Below are positions 51,366-59,780 of a stretch of DNA of 64,000 nucleotides, piece by piece. The stretch is from positions 1 to 64,000 of the forward strand of contig NZ_JAODNM010000064.1 in assembly GCF_025464955.1 (NCBI RefSeq), given 5' to 3'. This DNA comes from Amycolatopsis sp. Lineage in GTDB: Bacteria > Actinomycetota > Actinomycetes > Mycobacteriales > Pseudonocardiaceae. Under the pieces are notes generated by a model. That model was not told the DNA's origin. It was given only the letters and a program-made list of their open reading frames with translations, and did no database searches. Both the position numbers and the translations under genes were made by a program. Each line of letters starts with the position of its first letter. The first letter of the stretch is position 1.

Positions 51366-52478
51366 GTGGACCGCGAGCAGGTGCTGGCCTACCGGATCGC
51401 GGCGCAGGGTCTGCACCGCGACGAGCCGGACGCGGCGAAGCTGACCGTGTTCGACCTCGGCGTGCAGGACAGCCCCCGCGACACCGCCCTGCTCGCACTG
51501 GCCGCCCGGCAGGACGCCGACGTCACCGAACAGTCGCTTGTGGACGATCCGCGACTGGTCCTCGCCTGGACCCACCGCGGCGCACCGCATTTCCACCGCA
51601 CCGAGGACCTGCCCGGCGTCATCGCGGCGTTGATCCCGCTCGACGAGTCCGACGCGATGGCGCGGATGGCCTGGCAGCGCAAGCAAGTCGAGGCGGCCGG
51701 GATGACGGCGTCGGACATCCTGTTCACCGCCGCGCGGGCGATGCGCAAAGCCGTCGGCAAGACGATGACCAAAGGCACGGCGAGCACCGCGGTCACCAAG
51801 CTGGTGCCCGAGTCGTTTTCGTACTGGTGCCGGGGTTGCCAGGCGACGCACATCCTGGAGCAGCTCATGCGGCTGGCCGCGCCCCACGGCGGAATCCGGC
51901 TCGTCGCAGGCGCCTCCCCGGCGACGCTGACGCCGCTGGAAGGCCGGGCCGCGATCCGCACGAAACCGGACCCGGTCGCCGCGGCAAGGGTGATCACGCA
52001 GTACTTGCGCGTCCACGGACCGGCGACGATGGCCGACGTCGCCGGGTTCGTCAACACCACAGGCGCGGCGCTGAAGCCGATCTGGCCGGACGACCTCGCC
52101 GAGGTCGACGTCGATGGCAAGCGTGTCCACCTGCCCGCGGAACACTTGGCAGAGCTGGAAAACCCACCCGAGCCCGACCTGGTCCGGCTCCTTCCGCCAC
52201 TGGACCCGTTCCTCCAGTCGCGGGACCGCGCGCTGCTTTTGCCGGACAAGGCGCGGCAGAAAGAGGTCTGGAAGATCCTCGGCAACCCCGGGGTCGTCCT
52301 TGCCGAGGGCGGGATCGCCGGGACCTGGCGGGCCAAGGCGTCCGGCCGCAAACGCCTCGACTTCACCCTCACGACGTTCACCCCCCTCCCGCCCGCCACC
52401 CGCAATGCCGCCGAATCCGAGGCCGAGCGCGTGGCCACCACCCGCGGTTTTCCAGACTTGCGCGTCAGCTGGATTTAG
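51366..52478 (+). CDS. Winged-helix DNA glycosylase-like protein (HTH_42 / AlkZ superfamily)
   Basis: A 370-residue protein of the HTH_42 superfamily, which includes AlkZ and YcaQ DNA glycosylases. The N-terminal VLAYRIAAQGLHR is the family start; internal SYWCRGCQATHILEQLMRLAA and RVITQYLRVHGPATMADVAGF are winged-helix segments; PPLDPFLQSRDRALLLPD is the C-terminal hallmark. The catalytic Q-x-Q or Q-x-D motif is not plainly present (AQGL only), so activity is uncertain. The GTG at 51366 starts two bases after DUF3224. Confidence 0.8.
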   Translation: MDREQVLAYRIAAQGLHRDEPDAAKLTVFDLGVQDSPRDTALLALAARQDADVTEQSLVDDPRLVLAWTHRGAPHFHRTEDLPGVIAALIPLDESDAMARMAWQRKQVEAAGMTASDILFTAARAMRKAVGKTMTKGTASTAVTKLVPESFSYWCRGCQATHILEQLMRLAAPHGGIRLVAGASPATLTPLEGRAAIRTKPDPVAAARVITQYLRVHGPATMADVAGFVNTTGAALKPIWPDDLAEVDVDGKRVHLPAEHLAELENPPEPDLVRLLPPLDPFLQSRDRALLLPDKARQKEVWKILGNPGVVLAEGGIAGTWRAKASGRKRLDFTLTTFTPLPPATRNAAESEAERVATTRGFPDLRVSWI

Positions 52479-52686
52479 CGCTCCCTGAAGTTCCAGGCAT
52501 CGGCGTAGGACACGGTCAAGGTGGCTTTCACGACGTCCGAAACCTCGCGGGCCGGCCTCAGCAGTCACATCACCAGCAGCAGAGGCCCGACGCCAAGCCG
52601 ACGCTTCGCCCGTCGCGAAAATGAGCGGAAACTGTCGGTGGGGAATGAGAGGATCAAGGGGACAACGAGGAAACGGGGAGGAAAGC

Positions 52687-52770
52687 TATGGGCACCAACG
52701 AAGAAGCGACGATCGGCACGGCCAGGTTCACCGGCCCTCAGGCTGCGGCGGCGGTCCGCAGGGCTCGGTG
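52687..52770 (+). CDS. Possible 27-residue small ORF
   Basis: An ATG preceded by a perfect GGGGAGGAAAGCT ribosome site opens a 27-codon frame (MGTNEEATIGTARFTGP...). It ends inside, and antisense to, the last codons of the sirohydrochlorin chelatase gene. The rest of 52479-52737 holds no gene. It may be a real small protein, a leader peptide or the decayed start of a lost gene; no family is recognised. Confidence 0.35.
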
Positions 52771-53412
52771 ATAGCGGCGTAGCACGAGGTCAGCTATGCC
52801 GGGGTGGGCGCCGAGCGGGGCGGCGCACACCCCGGCACCCGATTCGGTGACCCGGCGGTGGAACAAGCCGGGGGCGAGCAGCCAGGAAGCGACGGCGACC
52901 CTGCCGTGCGCTTGTTCGACGATGTCCGCGACGGAAGGAGAAGCGGTGGCCGCATAACCCACCCGCACCGGGGTGCCCAAGCGCAGCGCGAGCGCGTGTG
53001 CCGCATTGTCCACATCGGACAGTGCACGCGCGTCGTTGGATCCTGCTGCAGCGAGGACGACGTGATCGCTCTCGTGATAGCCAGCGGCGTAGAGCCGTTC
53101 GGCCATGACGTCGACGAGCTCACGCGCGGGCCCGAACGACTCCGCCATCAGCACGTTCCGGCGCTCGCTCGCTTCGACCTGCGCCGGAATGTCGGTGCGG
53201 ACGTGATACCCCGAGGCAAGGAACGCGGGCACCACCACCACCGGCCCGCAGCCGAGGGATAGCGAGTCCAGGACCGTCGTCACGTCCGGTGCGCGGACGT
53301 CGGCGTAGGCCACCCGGACTTCGTAGCCGCGCGCACGTACCAGGGCGGCCAGGGCTTCGATCACGACGGCACCGGCCGGATCGCGCGTACCGTGCGCTGC
53401 CAGGACGATCAT
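52738..53412 (-). CDS. Sirohydrochlorin chelatase (CbiX/SirB type)
   Basis: A 224-residue chelatase of the class II fold, with the metal-site motif VLAAHGTRDP at the N terminus and PAFLASGYHVRTDIP near residue 65. It inserts Fe2+ (for siroheme) or Co2+ into sirohydrochlorin. Siroheme is the cofactor of NirB, encoded four genes away in the same run, so ferrochelation for nitrite reductase is the likely job. The ATG overlaps the stop of the HemD-like regulator gene. Confidence 0.88.
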   Translation of the reverse strand: MIVLAAHGTRDPAGAVVIEALAALVRARGYEVRVAYADVRAPDVTTVLDSLSLGCGPVVVVPAFLASGYHVRTDIPAQVEASERRNVLMAESFGPARELVDVMAERLYAAGYHESDHVVLAAAGSNDARALSDVDNAAHALALRLGTPVRVGYAATASPSVADIVEQAHGRVAVASWLLAPGLFHRRVTESGAGVCAAPLGAHPGIADLVLRRYHRALRTAAAA

Positions 53413-54527
53413 GACTGCGACCTTTCCACGGCGAGCCGATAGCCGCGTTTCACCACGGTCTGCACCAGCCGTCCTTCCCCCAGCGAGGTCCGGAGCCTGC
53501 CGATCGCCGTTTCCACAGCGTGCGCCTCGCCACCGCCAGGCAACGCCGACACCAGCTCCCGCCGCGAAACCACTCGCCCCGGCTCGGCCGCCAGCGCGCG
53601 CAGCAACGCCATCGGCGCCGGCGCGACGTCACACCACTGACCGTCCACAATGGCCGCCTGGCCGCGCAGCTCGATACACCGCCCCGCCGCGTGCAGCCGT
53701 GGCGAACGTTCAGCCAAGGACTGCGTGACCGTCCGCGCGAGCGCACCGATCCTGGCTCGTTCCGGCTGCACGGTCGGAATGCCGAGCGCGGCGAGCGGGG
53801 CCGCGGTGATCGGCCCGACACACGCCACCAGCACCCGCTCACTCAGCCCGTCGACCAGGCCCGCGAGCCTCCCAGTGCGCTTCGCCATGGCCAGCATGCT
53901 CGCCGCCGCGGGCGCGCTGGTGAACGGCATGGCGTCGATCGTGCCGTCGAGCACCGCGTCGATCAGCCTGTCCAGCGGACCCGGATCAGCGGGCCCGACC
54001 CATCGGTACACCGGGATCTCGATGACCTCGGCCCCGGCCGCGCGCAGTGAGTCCACGAAGTACGGCAGTGGCTCGCCGTGCAGCTGGACCGCGATCCGCA
54101 GGCCGTCCACCCCGGTGGTCAGCAGGTGCTGCAGCAGTTCGGCATTGCTCTCCGACGCCGGCGAGTACTCCTCCGAAAGCCCGGACGAACGAATCGCGCC
54201 CTTCGCCTTCGGCCCGCGCGCGAGCAGCGACGCCTGACCGATGCGATCGAGCAGCGCCTGCCCGATTCCCCAGTCCTCGGCTGCCTCGATCCAGCCGCGG
54301 AAGCCGATGCCGGTGGTCGCGACGACGGCGTCCACCCGCTCGTCCAGCAACCTGGTCGTCGCCGCGTGCAGGTCGGAGTCGTCGGCCAGCGGCACGATCC
54401 GGATCGCCGGCCCGTACCGCGCGGTCGCGCCCTTGCGCACGAGCAACGCGCCGAGCTCGTCAGCCCGGCGCGCGGCGGTGATGCCGATGACGAATCCGGC
54501 CAGCGGCAGCACACCCATTTCATTCAT
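53409..54527 (-). CDS. HemD-like protein fused to an OmpR-type DNA-binding domain (NnaR-like)
   Basis: A 372-residue protein. Residues ~1-260 have the uroporphyrinogen-III synthase fold (FVIGITAARRADELG, TTGIGFRGWIEAAEDWGI). Residues ~280-372 form a winged helix of the response-regulator type (RVVSRRELVSAL...AVETAIGRLRTSLG...VVKRGYRL). This fusion is that of NnaR, the Streptomyces co-regulator that works with GlnR in nitrate/nitrite assimilation, and it sits in the nitrite reductase operon. The ATG at 54527 overlaps the nirD stop (ATGA). A regulatory rather than catalytic role is favoured. Confidence 0.85.
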   Translation of the reverse strand: MNEMGVLPLAGFVIGITAARRADELGALLVRKGATARYGPAIRIVPLADDSDLHAATTRLLDERVDAVVATTGIGFRGWIEAAEDWGIGQALLDRIGQASLLARGPKAKGAIRSSGLSEEYSPASESNAELLQHLLTTGVDGLRIAVQLHGEPLPYFVDSLRAAGAEVIEIPVYRWVGPADPGPLDRLIDAVLDGTIDAMPFTSAPAAASMLAMAKRTGRLAGLVDGLSERVLVACVGPITAAPLAALGIPTVQPERARIGALARTVTQSLAERSPRLHAAGRCIELRGQAAIVDGQWCDVAPAPMALLRALAAEPGRVVSRRELVSALPGGGEAHAVETAIGRLRTSLGEGRLVQTVVKRGYRLAVERSQS

Positions 54528-54868
54528 GGCAACTCCACATGCACCACTCCAGCCGTCACCCGCACGGCATACACCAGCACCCGCACCCCTGCGTCGTCCA
54601 GGCACACACCGGTGCGGAGGTCGAAGCGCTGCTTGTAGATCGGTGACGCGACCACCGGGGCACCTTCGCTGTCCCCGACGATCCCGCGCGCCAAGACCGC
54701 AGCACCACTGAACGGGTCTATGTTGGACAGTCCGAAAAGGTCATCTTCCGACGGCCGGAAGATCGCCACCTGGACATCTTCGCCGAGCAGCGCGGCGACA
54801 CCGCCACCGATCGGGATGGCCGTCACCGCGCATACCGCTGTCCACGTTCGCTCCATTGACAGGGTCAT
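54524..54868 (-). CDS. nirD: Nitrite reductase (NADH) small subunit NirD
   Basis: A 114-residue protein with the Rieske-like beta fold (WTAVCAVTAIPIGGGVAALLGEDVQVAIFRP, VVASPIYKQRFDLRTGVCLDD). The Cys/His ligands of a [2Fe-2S] cluster are absent, as in genuine NirD. It binds NirB in the assimilatory enzyme. Its ATG overlaps the nirB stop. Confidence 0.92.
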   Translation of the reverse strand: MTLSMERTWTAVCAVTAIPIGGGVAALLGEDVQVAIFRPSEDDLFGLSNIDPFSGAAVLARGIVGDSEGAPVVASPIYKQRFDLRTGVCLDDAGVRVLVYAVRVTAGVVHVELP

Positions 54869-57381
54869 CGACTCGCGACCTCGGGCATGCCCAGCAAGAC
54901 GGGCACGTTCTGCTCCCGCTCGGTGCGGAATGCGATGGTCGGATCGGGGGTACCCGGCGCGTTGACGAACGTACTGAACCGCGCCAGCTTCTCCGGGTCC
55001 TCAAGCACTCCGCGCCATTCGTCATGGTAGTCCTCGACGTGCTTGGCCATGGCCGCCTCCAGGTCTTCGCAGATGCCGAGACTGTCGTCCACGATCACCG
55101 CCCGCAGATGGTCCAGCCCGCCTTCCATCTCCTCGATCCAAGCCGCTGTGCGCTGCAGGCGGTCGGCGGTCCGGACGTAGAACATCAGGAACCGGTCGAT
55201 GGTCCGGATCAGCGTCTCGGTGTCCACATCGGACACCAGAAGCTCGGCGTGGCGTGGCGTGATGCCCCCGTTACCGCCGACGTAGAGGTTCCAGCCGTTC
55301 TCCGTCGCGATGATGCCGAAGTCCTTGCTGCGGGCCTCCGCGCATTCACGCGCGCAGCCGGACACGCCGGACTTGATCTTGTGCGGCGACCGCAGCCCGC
55401 GGTACCTGAGCTCCAGCTCGATCGCGAGCCCGACGCTGTCCTGAACGCCATAGCGGCACCACGTCGACCCGACACACGACTTCACTGTCCGCAATGCCTT
55501 GCCGTAGGCGTGTCCGGATTCGAACCCGGCGTCGACGAGCCGCCGCCAGATGTCCGGCAGCTGGTCGACGGTCGCACCGAACAGGTCGATCCGCTGTCCG
55601 CCGGTGATCTTGGTGTACAGCCCGAAATCCAGCGCGACCTGGGCGATGACCAACAGCTTCTCCGGCGTGATCTCGCCGCCCGGGATCCGCGGGACCACCG
55701 AGTACGTCCCGTTGCGCTGCATGTTGGCGAGGTACTTGTCGTTCGTGTCCTGAAGAGTGGCTTGCTCGCCGCCGAGAATATGCCCGTTCCCCAGTGTCGC
55801 CAGGATCGACGCCGCCGCCGGCTTGCAGATCGCGCAGCCGAGTCCCTTGCCGTATCGGCGAATCAGCTCGCTGAACGTGGCAATGCGGGTCGCGCGGACG
55901 ATCTCGAACAGCTCCGCGCGCGACTGCGGAAAGTGCTCGCACAGCGACTTCGACTGCTCGACCCCGCACGCCGCGAGCAGCTTGCCCAGCATCGGAACAC
56001 AAGAGCCGCAAGCAGTTCCGGCGCGGGTGCACGCCTTGATCTTGCCGACCGAGTCGTTACCGCCTTCGGTGATCGCGGTGGTGATCGCACCCTTGGTCAC
56101 CGCGTTGCAGGAACAGATCTGCGCTTCGCTCGGCAGCGCGTCGACACCAACGGCCGCACCGCCACCGGCCGGCGCGAGGATCGCTCCCGGGTCGGCGGGC
56201 AGCCGTCTGCCGACCAACGCCCGCAACGTGTTGTATTCGCTCGCATCGCCGACCAGCACCCCGCCGAGCAGCGTTCGCGTGTCGTCCGAGACCACGAGCT
56301 TCTTGTACGAACCGGCGACGGCGTCGTTGAACACCACCTCGAGCGAACCCTCGGTGGCCGCATGCGCGTCACCGAAACTGGCGACGTCGACGCCCATTAG
56401 CTTCAGCTTGGTCGAGGTGTCCGGCTCGGGGAAGGTGGCCGCGCTTCCGGTGAGCTGGGCCGCCACCACCTCCGCCATCGCGTAACCCGGCGCGACAATG
56501 CCGTACACACGGCCGTTGACCGCCGCACATTCGCCGATGGCGTAGACGTTTTCGTCGCCGGTCCGGCACGAGGCGTCGACCGTGATCCCGCCCCGCGCGC
56601 CGACTTCGAGTCCACTGGCGCGGGCGAGGTCGTCACGGGGCCGGATCCCGGCCGAGAACACGACCAGGTCCAGGTCCAGCTCGGTGCCGTTGGCCAGCCG
56701 CGCGAAAAGCCGTTCGCCGTCGGCCTCGATGACCTCCGTCGACGTTCCCGTGTGGACGGAGACGTCGAGCGCGGTGATCAGCCGCCGCAGCAGACCGCCA
56801 CCGCCCTCGTCGACCTGCAACGGCATCAGGCGCGGTCCCATTTCGACCACGTGCGGCGACAAGCCCATGTCCCGCAGTGCTTTCGCCGCTTCAAGACCGA
56901 GCAGGCCACCACCCACGACCATCGCGGCGCGCCGGCCTCGACCGGACTTGCCCGCCGCCGCCCGGATCGCGTCGAGGTCCTCGATCGTCCGGTAGACGAA
57001 CACGCCCGGCAGGTCGTGCCCCTTGACCGGCGGAACGAACGGACGCGAGCCGGTCGCCAGCACCAGCGCGTCGTAGCCCTGCTCGAACCCGGCTTCCGTG
57101 ACGACAACCCGGCGTTCACGGTCCACGGTGGTCACCGGGTCGCCGAGACGGAGTTCGACGTGCTCATCATGGGCGTAGTCGGCTCCCGGCAACGCCAGTT
57201 TCGCGGGGTCCCAACCGTCCACATAGGACGTCAGGGCGACCCGATCGTAGGCCGGCCGAGGCTCCTCGGCCAGCACTACGATCCGCCACGCGCCCGCCGG
57301 GTCGTCCGCGCGAACGGCTTCGACGAGCCGATGCGCGACCATGCCATGCCCGACAACGACCAGCGTGCGCGTGTCTGGCAT
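54865..57381 (-). CDS. nirB: Nitrite reductase (NADH) large subunit NirB
   Basis: An 838-residue enzyme reducing nitrite to ammonium with NADH. Order of domains: FAD/NAD-binding reductase (VVVGHGMVAHRLVEA; VVGGGLLGLEAAKAL; AGIRPRDDLARASGL), BFD-type [2Fe-2S] region (CSCNAVTKG...CGSC near 425-460), ferredoxin-like half domains (GTYSVVPRIPGGEITPEKLL), and the siroheme/[4Fe-4S] site (SCVGSTWCRYG and GCARECAEA). The ATG overlaps the stop of narK by one base (TGATG). Confidence 0.95.
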   Translation of the reverse strand: MPDTRTLVVVGHGMVAHRLVEAVRADDPAGAWRIVVLAEEPRPAYDRVALTSYVDGWDPAKLALPGADYAHDEHVELRLGDPVTTVDRERRVVVTEAGFEQGYDALVLATGSRPFVPPVKGHDLPGVFVYRTIEDLDAIRAAAGKSGRGRRAAMVVGGGLLGLEAAKALRDMGLSPHVVEMGPRLMPLQVDEGGGGLLRRLITALDVSVHTGTSTEVIEADGERLFARLANGTELDLDLVVFSAGIRPRDDLARASGLEVGARGGITVDASCRTGDENVYAIGECAAVNGRVYGIVAPGYAMAEVVAAQLTGSAATFPEPDTSTKLKLMGVDVASFGDAHAATEGSLEVVFNDAVAGSYKKLVVSDDTRTLLGGVLVGDASEYNTLRALVGRRLPADPGAILAPAGGGAAVGVDALPSEAQICSCNAVTKGAITTAITEGGNDSVGKIKACTRAGTACGSCVPMLGKLLAACGVEQSKSLCEHFPQSRAELFEIVRATRIATFSELIRRYGKGLGCAICKPAAASILATLGNGHILGGEQATLQDTNDKYLANMQRNGTYSVVPRIPGGEITPEKLLVIAQVALDFGLYTKITGGQRIDLFGATVDQLPDIWRRLVDAGFESGHAYGKALRTVKSCVGSTWCRYGVQDSVGLAIELELRYRGLRSPHKIKSGVSGCARECAEARSKDFGIIATENGWNLYVGGNGGITPRHAELLVSDVDTETLIRTIDRFLMFYVRTADRLQRTAAWIEEMEGGLDHLRAVIVDDSLGICEDLEAAMAKHVEDYHDEWRGVLEDPEKLARFSTFVNAPGTPDPTIAFRTEREQNVPVLLGMPEVASR

Positions 57382-58760
57382 CAGACCTCAGCCCCGGCGA
57401 TCGCCAGTCCTCGCTTGCTCGTCTCCGCGGCGGGTTTGCGCAGGTAGACAGCCCAGGTCACGACGAAACACAGGCCGTAGAAGATCAGGAACCCGACGAA
57501 CGCGGGCACCCCGCTCTTGGCGTCGGCGAACGACTGCCGGAACGCGAGATTGATGAACAGCCCGCCGAGCGCACCGATCGCGCCTGCCAAACCGATGAGC
57601 GCACCGGACAGCTTGCGCGCCTTGAGCAGTTCCAGCGCCTCGTCCGCGCCTTCCGCGATCGCGGCCTTGGCCTTCACCCGGAAGATCGCCGGGATCATCT
57701 TGTAGGTCGAACCGTTGCCGACTCCGGTCAGCACGAACAGCACGATGAACGCGATCGTGAACAGTGCCAGGGACTTGCTGTTCGACGCCACGATCAGCAC
57801 GAGCGTGGCGACGGCCATGCCGACGAACGTGAAGAACGTGACCTTCGCACCGCCGAGGCGGTCGGCCAGCCAGCCGCCGACCGGACGCGAGAACGAGCCG
57901 AGCAGCGGGCCGAGGAACGTCACCGCGGCCGCCTGCAGCGGTGTCCGGCCGAACTGGTTCTGCAGGACGAGACCGAAGGCGAAACTGAAGCCGATGAACG
58001 AACCGAAGGTGCCGATGTAGAGAAACGACATCACCCAGCTGTGTGCGTCCTTGACGACCTCACGCATGCCCTTGTTATCGGCCCGCACCGTGGAGAGATT
58101 GTCCATGAACTGCGCCGCGCACACTGCGGCGATGACGATCAGCGGGATGTAGATGTAGAGCACGATCCGCGGGGCGGTGGCACCGGCGGTGCCGATGATC
58201 AGCAGCCCGACCAGCTGGATCGCCGCGACCCCCAGGTTCCCGCCACCGGCGTTGAGACCCAGCGCCATGCCCTTGGCCTTCTCCGGGTAGAAGGTGTTGA
58301 TGTTGGTCATCGACGACGCGAAGTTCCCGCCACCGACACCACCGAACGCGGCCACGATCAGGAAGGTGCCCAGGGAGGTGCCCGGCTGCATCACGATCGC
58401 GGCGGCCACCGTCGGGATCAGCAGCAGCAGCGCGCTGATGATTGTCCAGTTGCGGCCGCCGAACTTGGCGACGGCGAAGCTGTAGGGCAGGCGCAGGATC
58501 GACCCGACCAGCGTCGGCGTCGAGACCAGCAGGAACTTGTCCGACGCCGAGAGGCCGAACTTCGGGCCCATGAACAGGACCATCACCGACCACAGGCTCC
58601 AGATCGAGAAGCCGATGTGCTCGGAGAAGATGGAGAACCAGAGGTTCCGGTTGGCGATCTTCTTGCCGGTCGACTCCCAGAACCCGGCGTCCTCGGGCTC
58701 CCAGTGGTCGATCCAGTGCTTTCCCGAGTGCTGGACTTGGGGTGCGGCGTCGGCGGTCAT
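57381..58760 (-). CDS. narK: Nitrate/nitrite MFS transporter NarK
   Basis: A 459-residue 12-helix transporter of the nitrate/nitrite porter family. Family signatures are FGGVGGGNFASSMTNINTFYP and GLNAGGGNLGVAAIQLVG. It is the first gene of the assimilation operon and supplies substrate to NirBD; the nitrate reductase itself is not in the window. A possible GlnR site lies 80 bp upstream. Confidence 0.93.
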   Translation of the reverse strand: MTADAAPQVQHSGKHWIDHWEPEDAGFWESTGKKIANRNLWFSIFSEHIGFSIWSLWSVMVLFMGPKFGLSASDKFLLVSTPTLVGSILRLPYSFAVAKFGGRNWTIISALLLLIPTVAAAIVMQPGTSLGTFLIVAAFGGVGGGNFASSMTNINTFYPEKAKGMALGLNAGGGNLGVAAIQLVGLLIIGTAGATAPRIVLYIYIPLIVIAAVCAAQFMDNLSTVRADNKGMREVVKDAHSWVMSFLYIGTFGSFIGFSFAFGLVLQNQFGRTPLQAAAVTFLGPLLGSFSRPVGGWLADRLGGAKVTFFTFVGMAVATLVLIVASNSKSLALFTIAFIVLFVLTGVGNGSTYKMIPAIFRVKAKAAIAEGADEALELLKARKLSGALIGLAGAIGALGGLFINLAFRQSFADAKSGVPAFVGFLIFYGLCFVVTWAVYLRKPAAETSKRGLAIAGAEV

Positions 58761-58837
58761 GCTGGTGTCCCTCCCTTTCCGGTGGTCGGCTCAGGAAGGG
58801 ACGCTAAGGACGGGGTGTTACCTCAAAACGCCTGAAT

Positions 58838-58853
58838 GTTTCCGGCAGTTGAC
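58838..58853 (-). promoter_or_regulatory. Candidate GlnR box upstream of narK
   Basis: Read on the minus strand: GTCAA-n6-GAAAC, close to the actinomycete GlnR half-site pair gTnAC-n6-GaAAC, in the 160-bp leader of the nitrate/nitrite operon. A GTTAC also lies at 58817. The second pair of half-sites is poorly conserved. Confidence 0.4.
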
Positions 58854-58898
58854 AAAGGGCACCGAAATCCCCGTCCACGCGGTGAGATGCGCGCCGAC

Positions 58899-58920
58899 TC
58901 CCGCAACTCGCCGTCGACTT
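58899..58920. repeat. Degenerate copy of the GCAACTCGCCGTCGAGTTGC palindrome
   Basis: CCGCAACTCGCCGTCGACTTGAG between narK and the TIGR02569 gene; the right arm has decayed. Confidence 0.5.
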
Positions 58921-58924
58921 GAGC

Positions 58925-59722
58925 TCAGACGAGCTCGCTGACCTCGCGGGACGCGGCTCGGAGGCCGTCGAGGGCAGCGCGGGTGGCCTTCGGGTTCATG
59001 GCGTTCGCGGCGAGCCGGAAGAGCATCGCGCGCAGGAGCATCTGGGACCAGTCCGGCAGGTGTGACCAGCGGTGCAGCAGCTGGATGTCCGCTCCGCCCC
59101 AGATCAGCGCGTCGACCGCGACGACGGCGACGCCCCACTCGGCCGGGCGGTAGTACGGCGTGAAGTCGATGAGTCCGGGCGGGGCATCGCCGTCGAACAC
59201 CATGCTGGCCAGCAGATCGCCATGGACGACTTGGTTCGGCAACCGGACCGGCCGCCGCGCGCCGGCGAGGACCTCGAACCAGCGGCCGCCGTTGGTCTCG
59301 TCGAGCTGGACTTCGGCCTCTCCCCACGCCATCCGGTCGGCGACGGAGTCGAAGTCGGTGCGCTCCTCGAGGAACGGCGGACGCGGGAAGTCGACTGTCA
59401 CGCGGTGCAGTTTGACCGCGGCGAGCACGACCTCGTCGTACCGGTGTTCGGCCGTTCCCGACACGTACCGGTTGGCCGACCAGTTCGCGACGATCGACCG
59501 TCCGTCTGTCGCGCGCACCGGCTTCGCGATCCGCAGATCCGGCACGACGACGTGGTTGAGCGCCTTCGCCGACCAGAGCGCGTGTCGCTTGTCCCCCACC
59601 GGTTTGAGCACGATGTCGCCGAAGCGCCACGCGCCGCGTTCGGGCAGCAGCTCCGCTTCCACGGGCCGCGCGCCGAAGGCCGAACAGACGTGGTCCGGCG
59701 GGGGTTCGGGTCTGGAGCGCAC
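58925..59722 (-). CDS. TIGR02569-type conserved protein (aminoglycoside phosphotransferase-like fold)
   Basis: A 265-residue protein of the conserved actinobacterial TIGR02569 group. It starts VRSRPEPPPDHVCSAFGARPVEAELLP, then WRFGDIVLKPVGD, and LPNQVVHGDLLASMVFDGDAPPGLIDFTPYYRP, which is the HGDL...D kinase-like core of the aminoglycoside phosphotransferase fold, though the usual Asn is not retained. The start (GTG, 59722) is a choice without a strong ribosome site. Mycobacteria keep this gene beside moeZ and the ATL gene. Function unknown. Confidence 0.75.
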   Translation of the reverse strand: MRSRPEPPPDHVCSAFGARPVEAELLPERGAWRFGDIVLKPVGDKRHALWSAKALNHVVVPDLRIAKPVRATDGRSIVANWSANRYVSGTAEHRYDEVVLAAVKLHRVTVDFPRPPFLEERTDFDSVADRMAWGEAEVQLDETNGGRWFEVLAGARRPVRLPNQVVHGDLLASMVFDGDAPPGLIDFTPYYRPAEWGVAVVAVDALIWGGADIQLLHRWSHLPDWSQMLLRAMLFRLAANAMNPKATRAALDGLRAASREVSELV

Positions 59723-59780
59723 GACAAGTGAGATTACCTCGCTTTCGGCGCCACGAATGAGACGGCTCGCATCGACGCGG

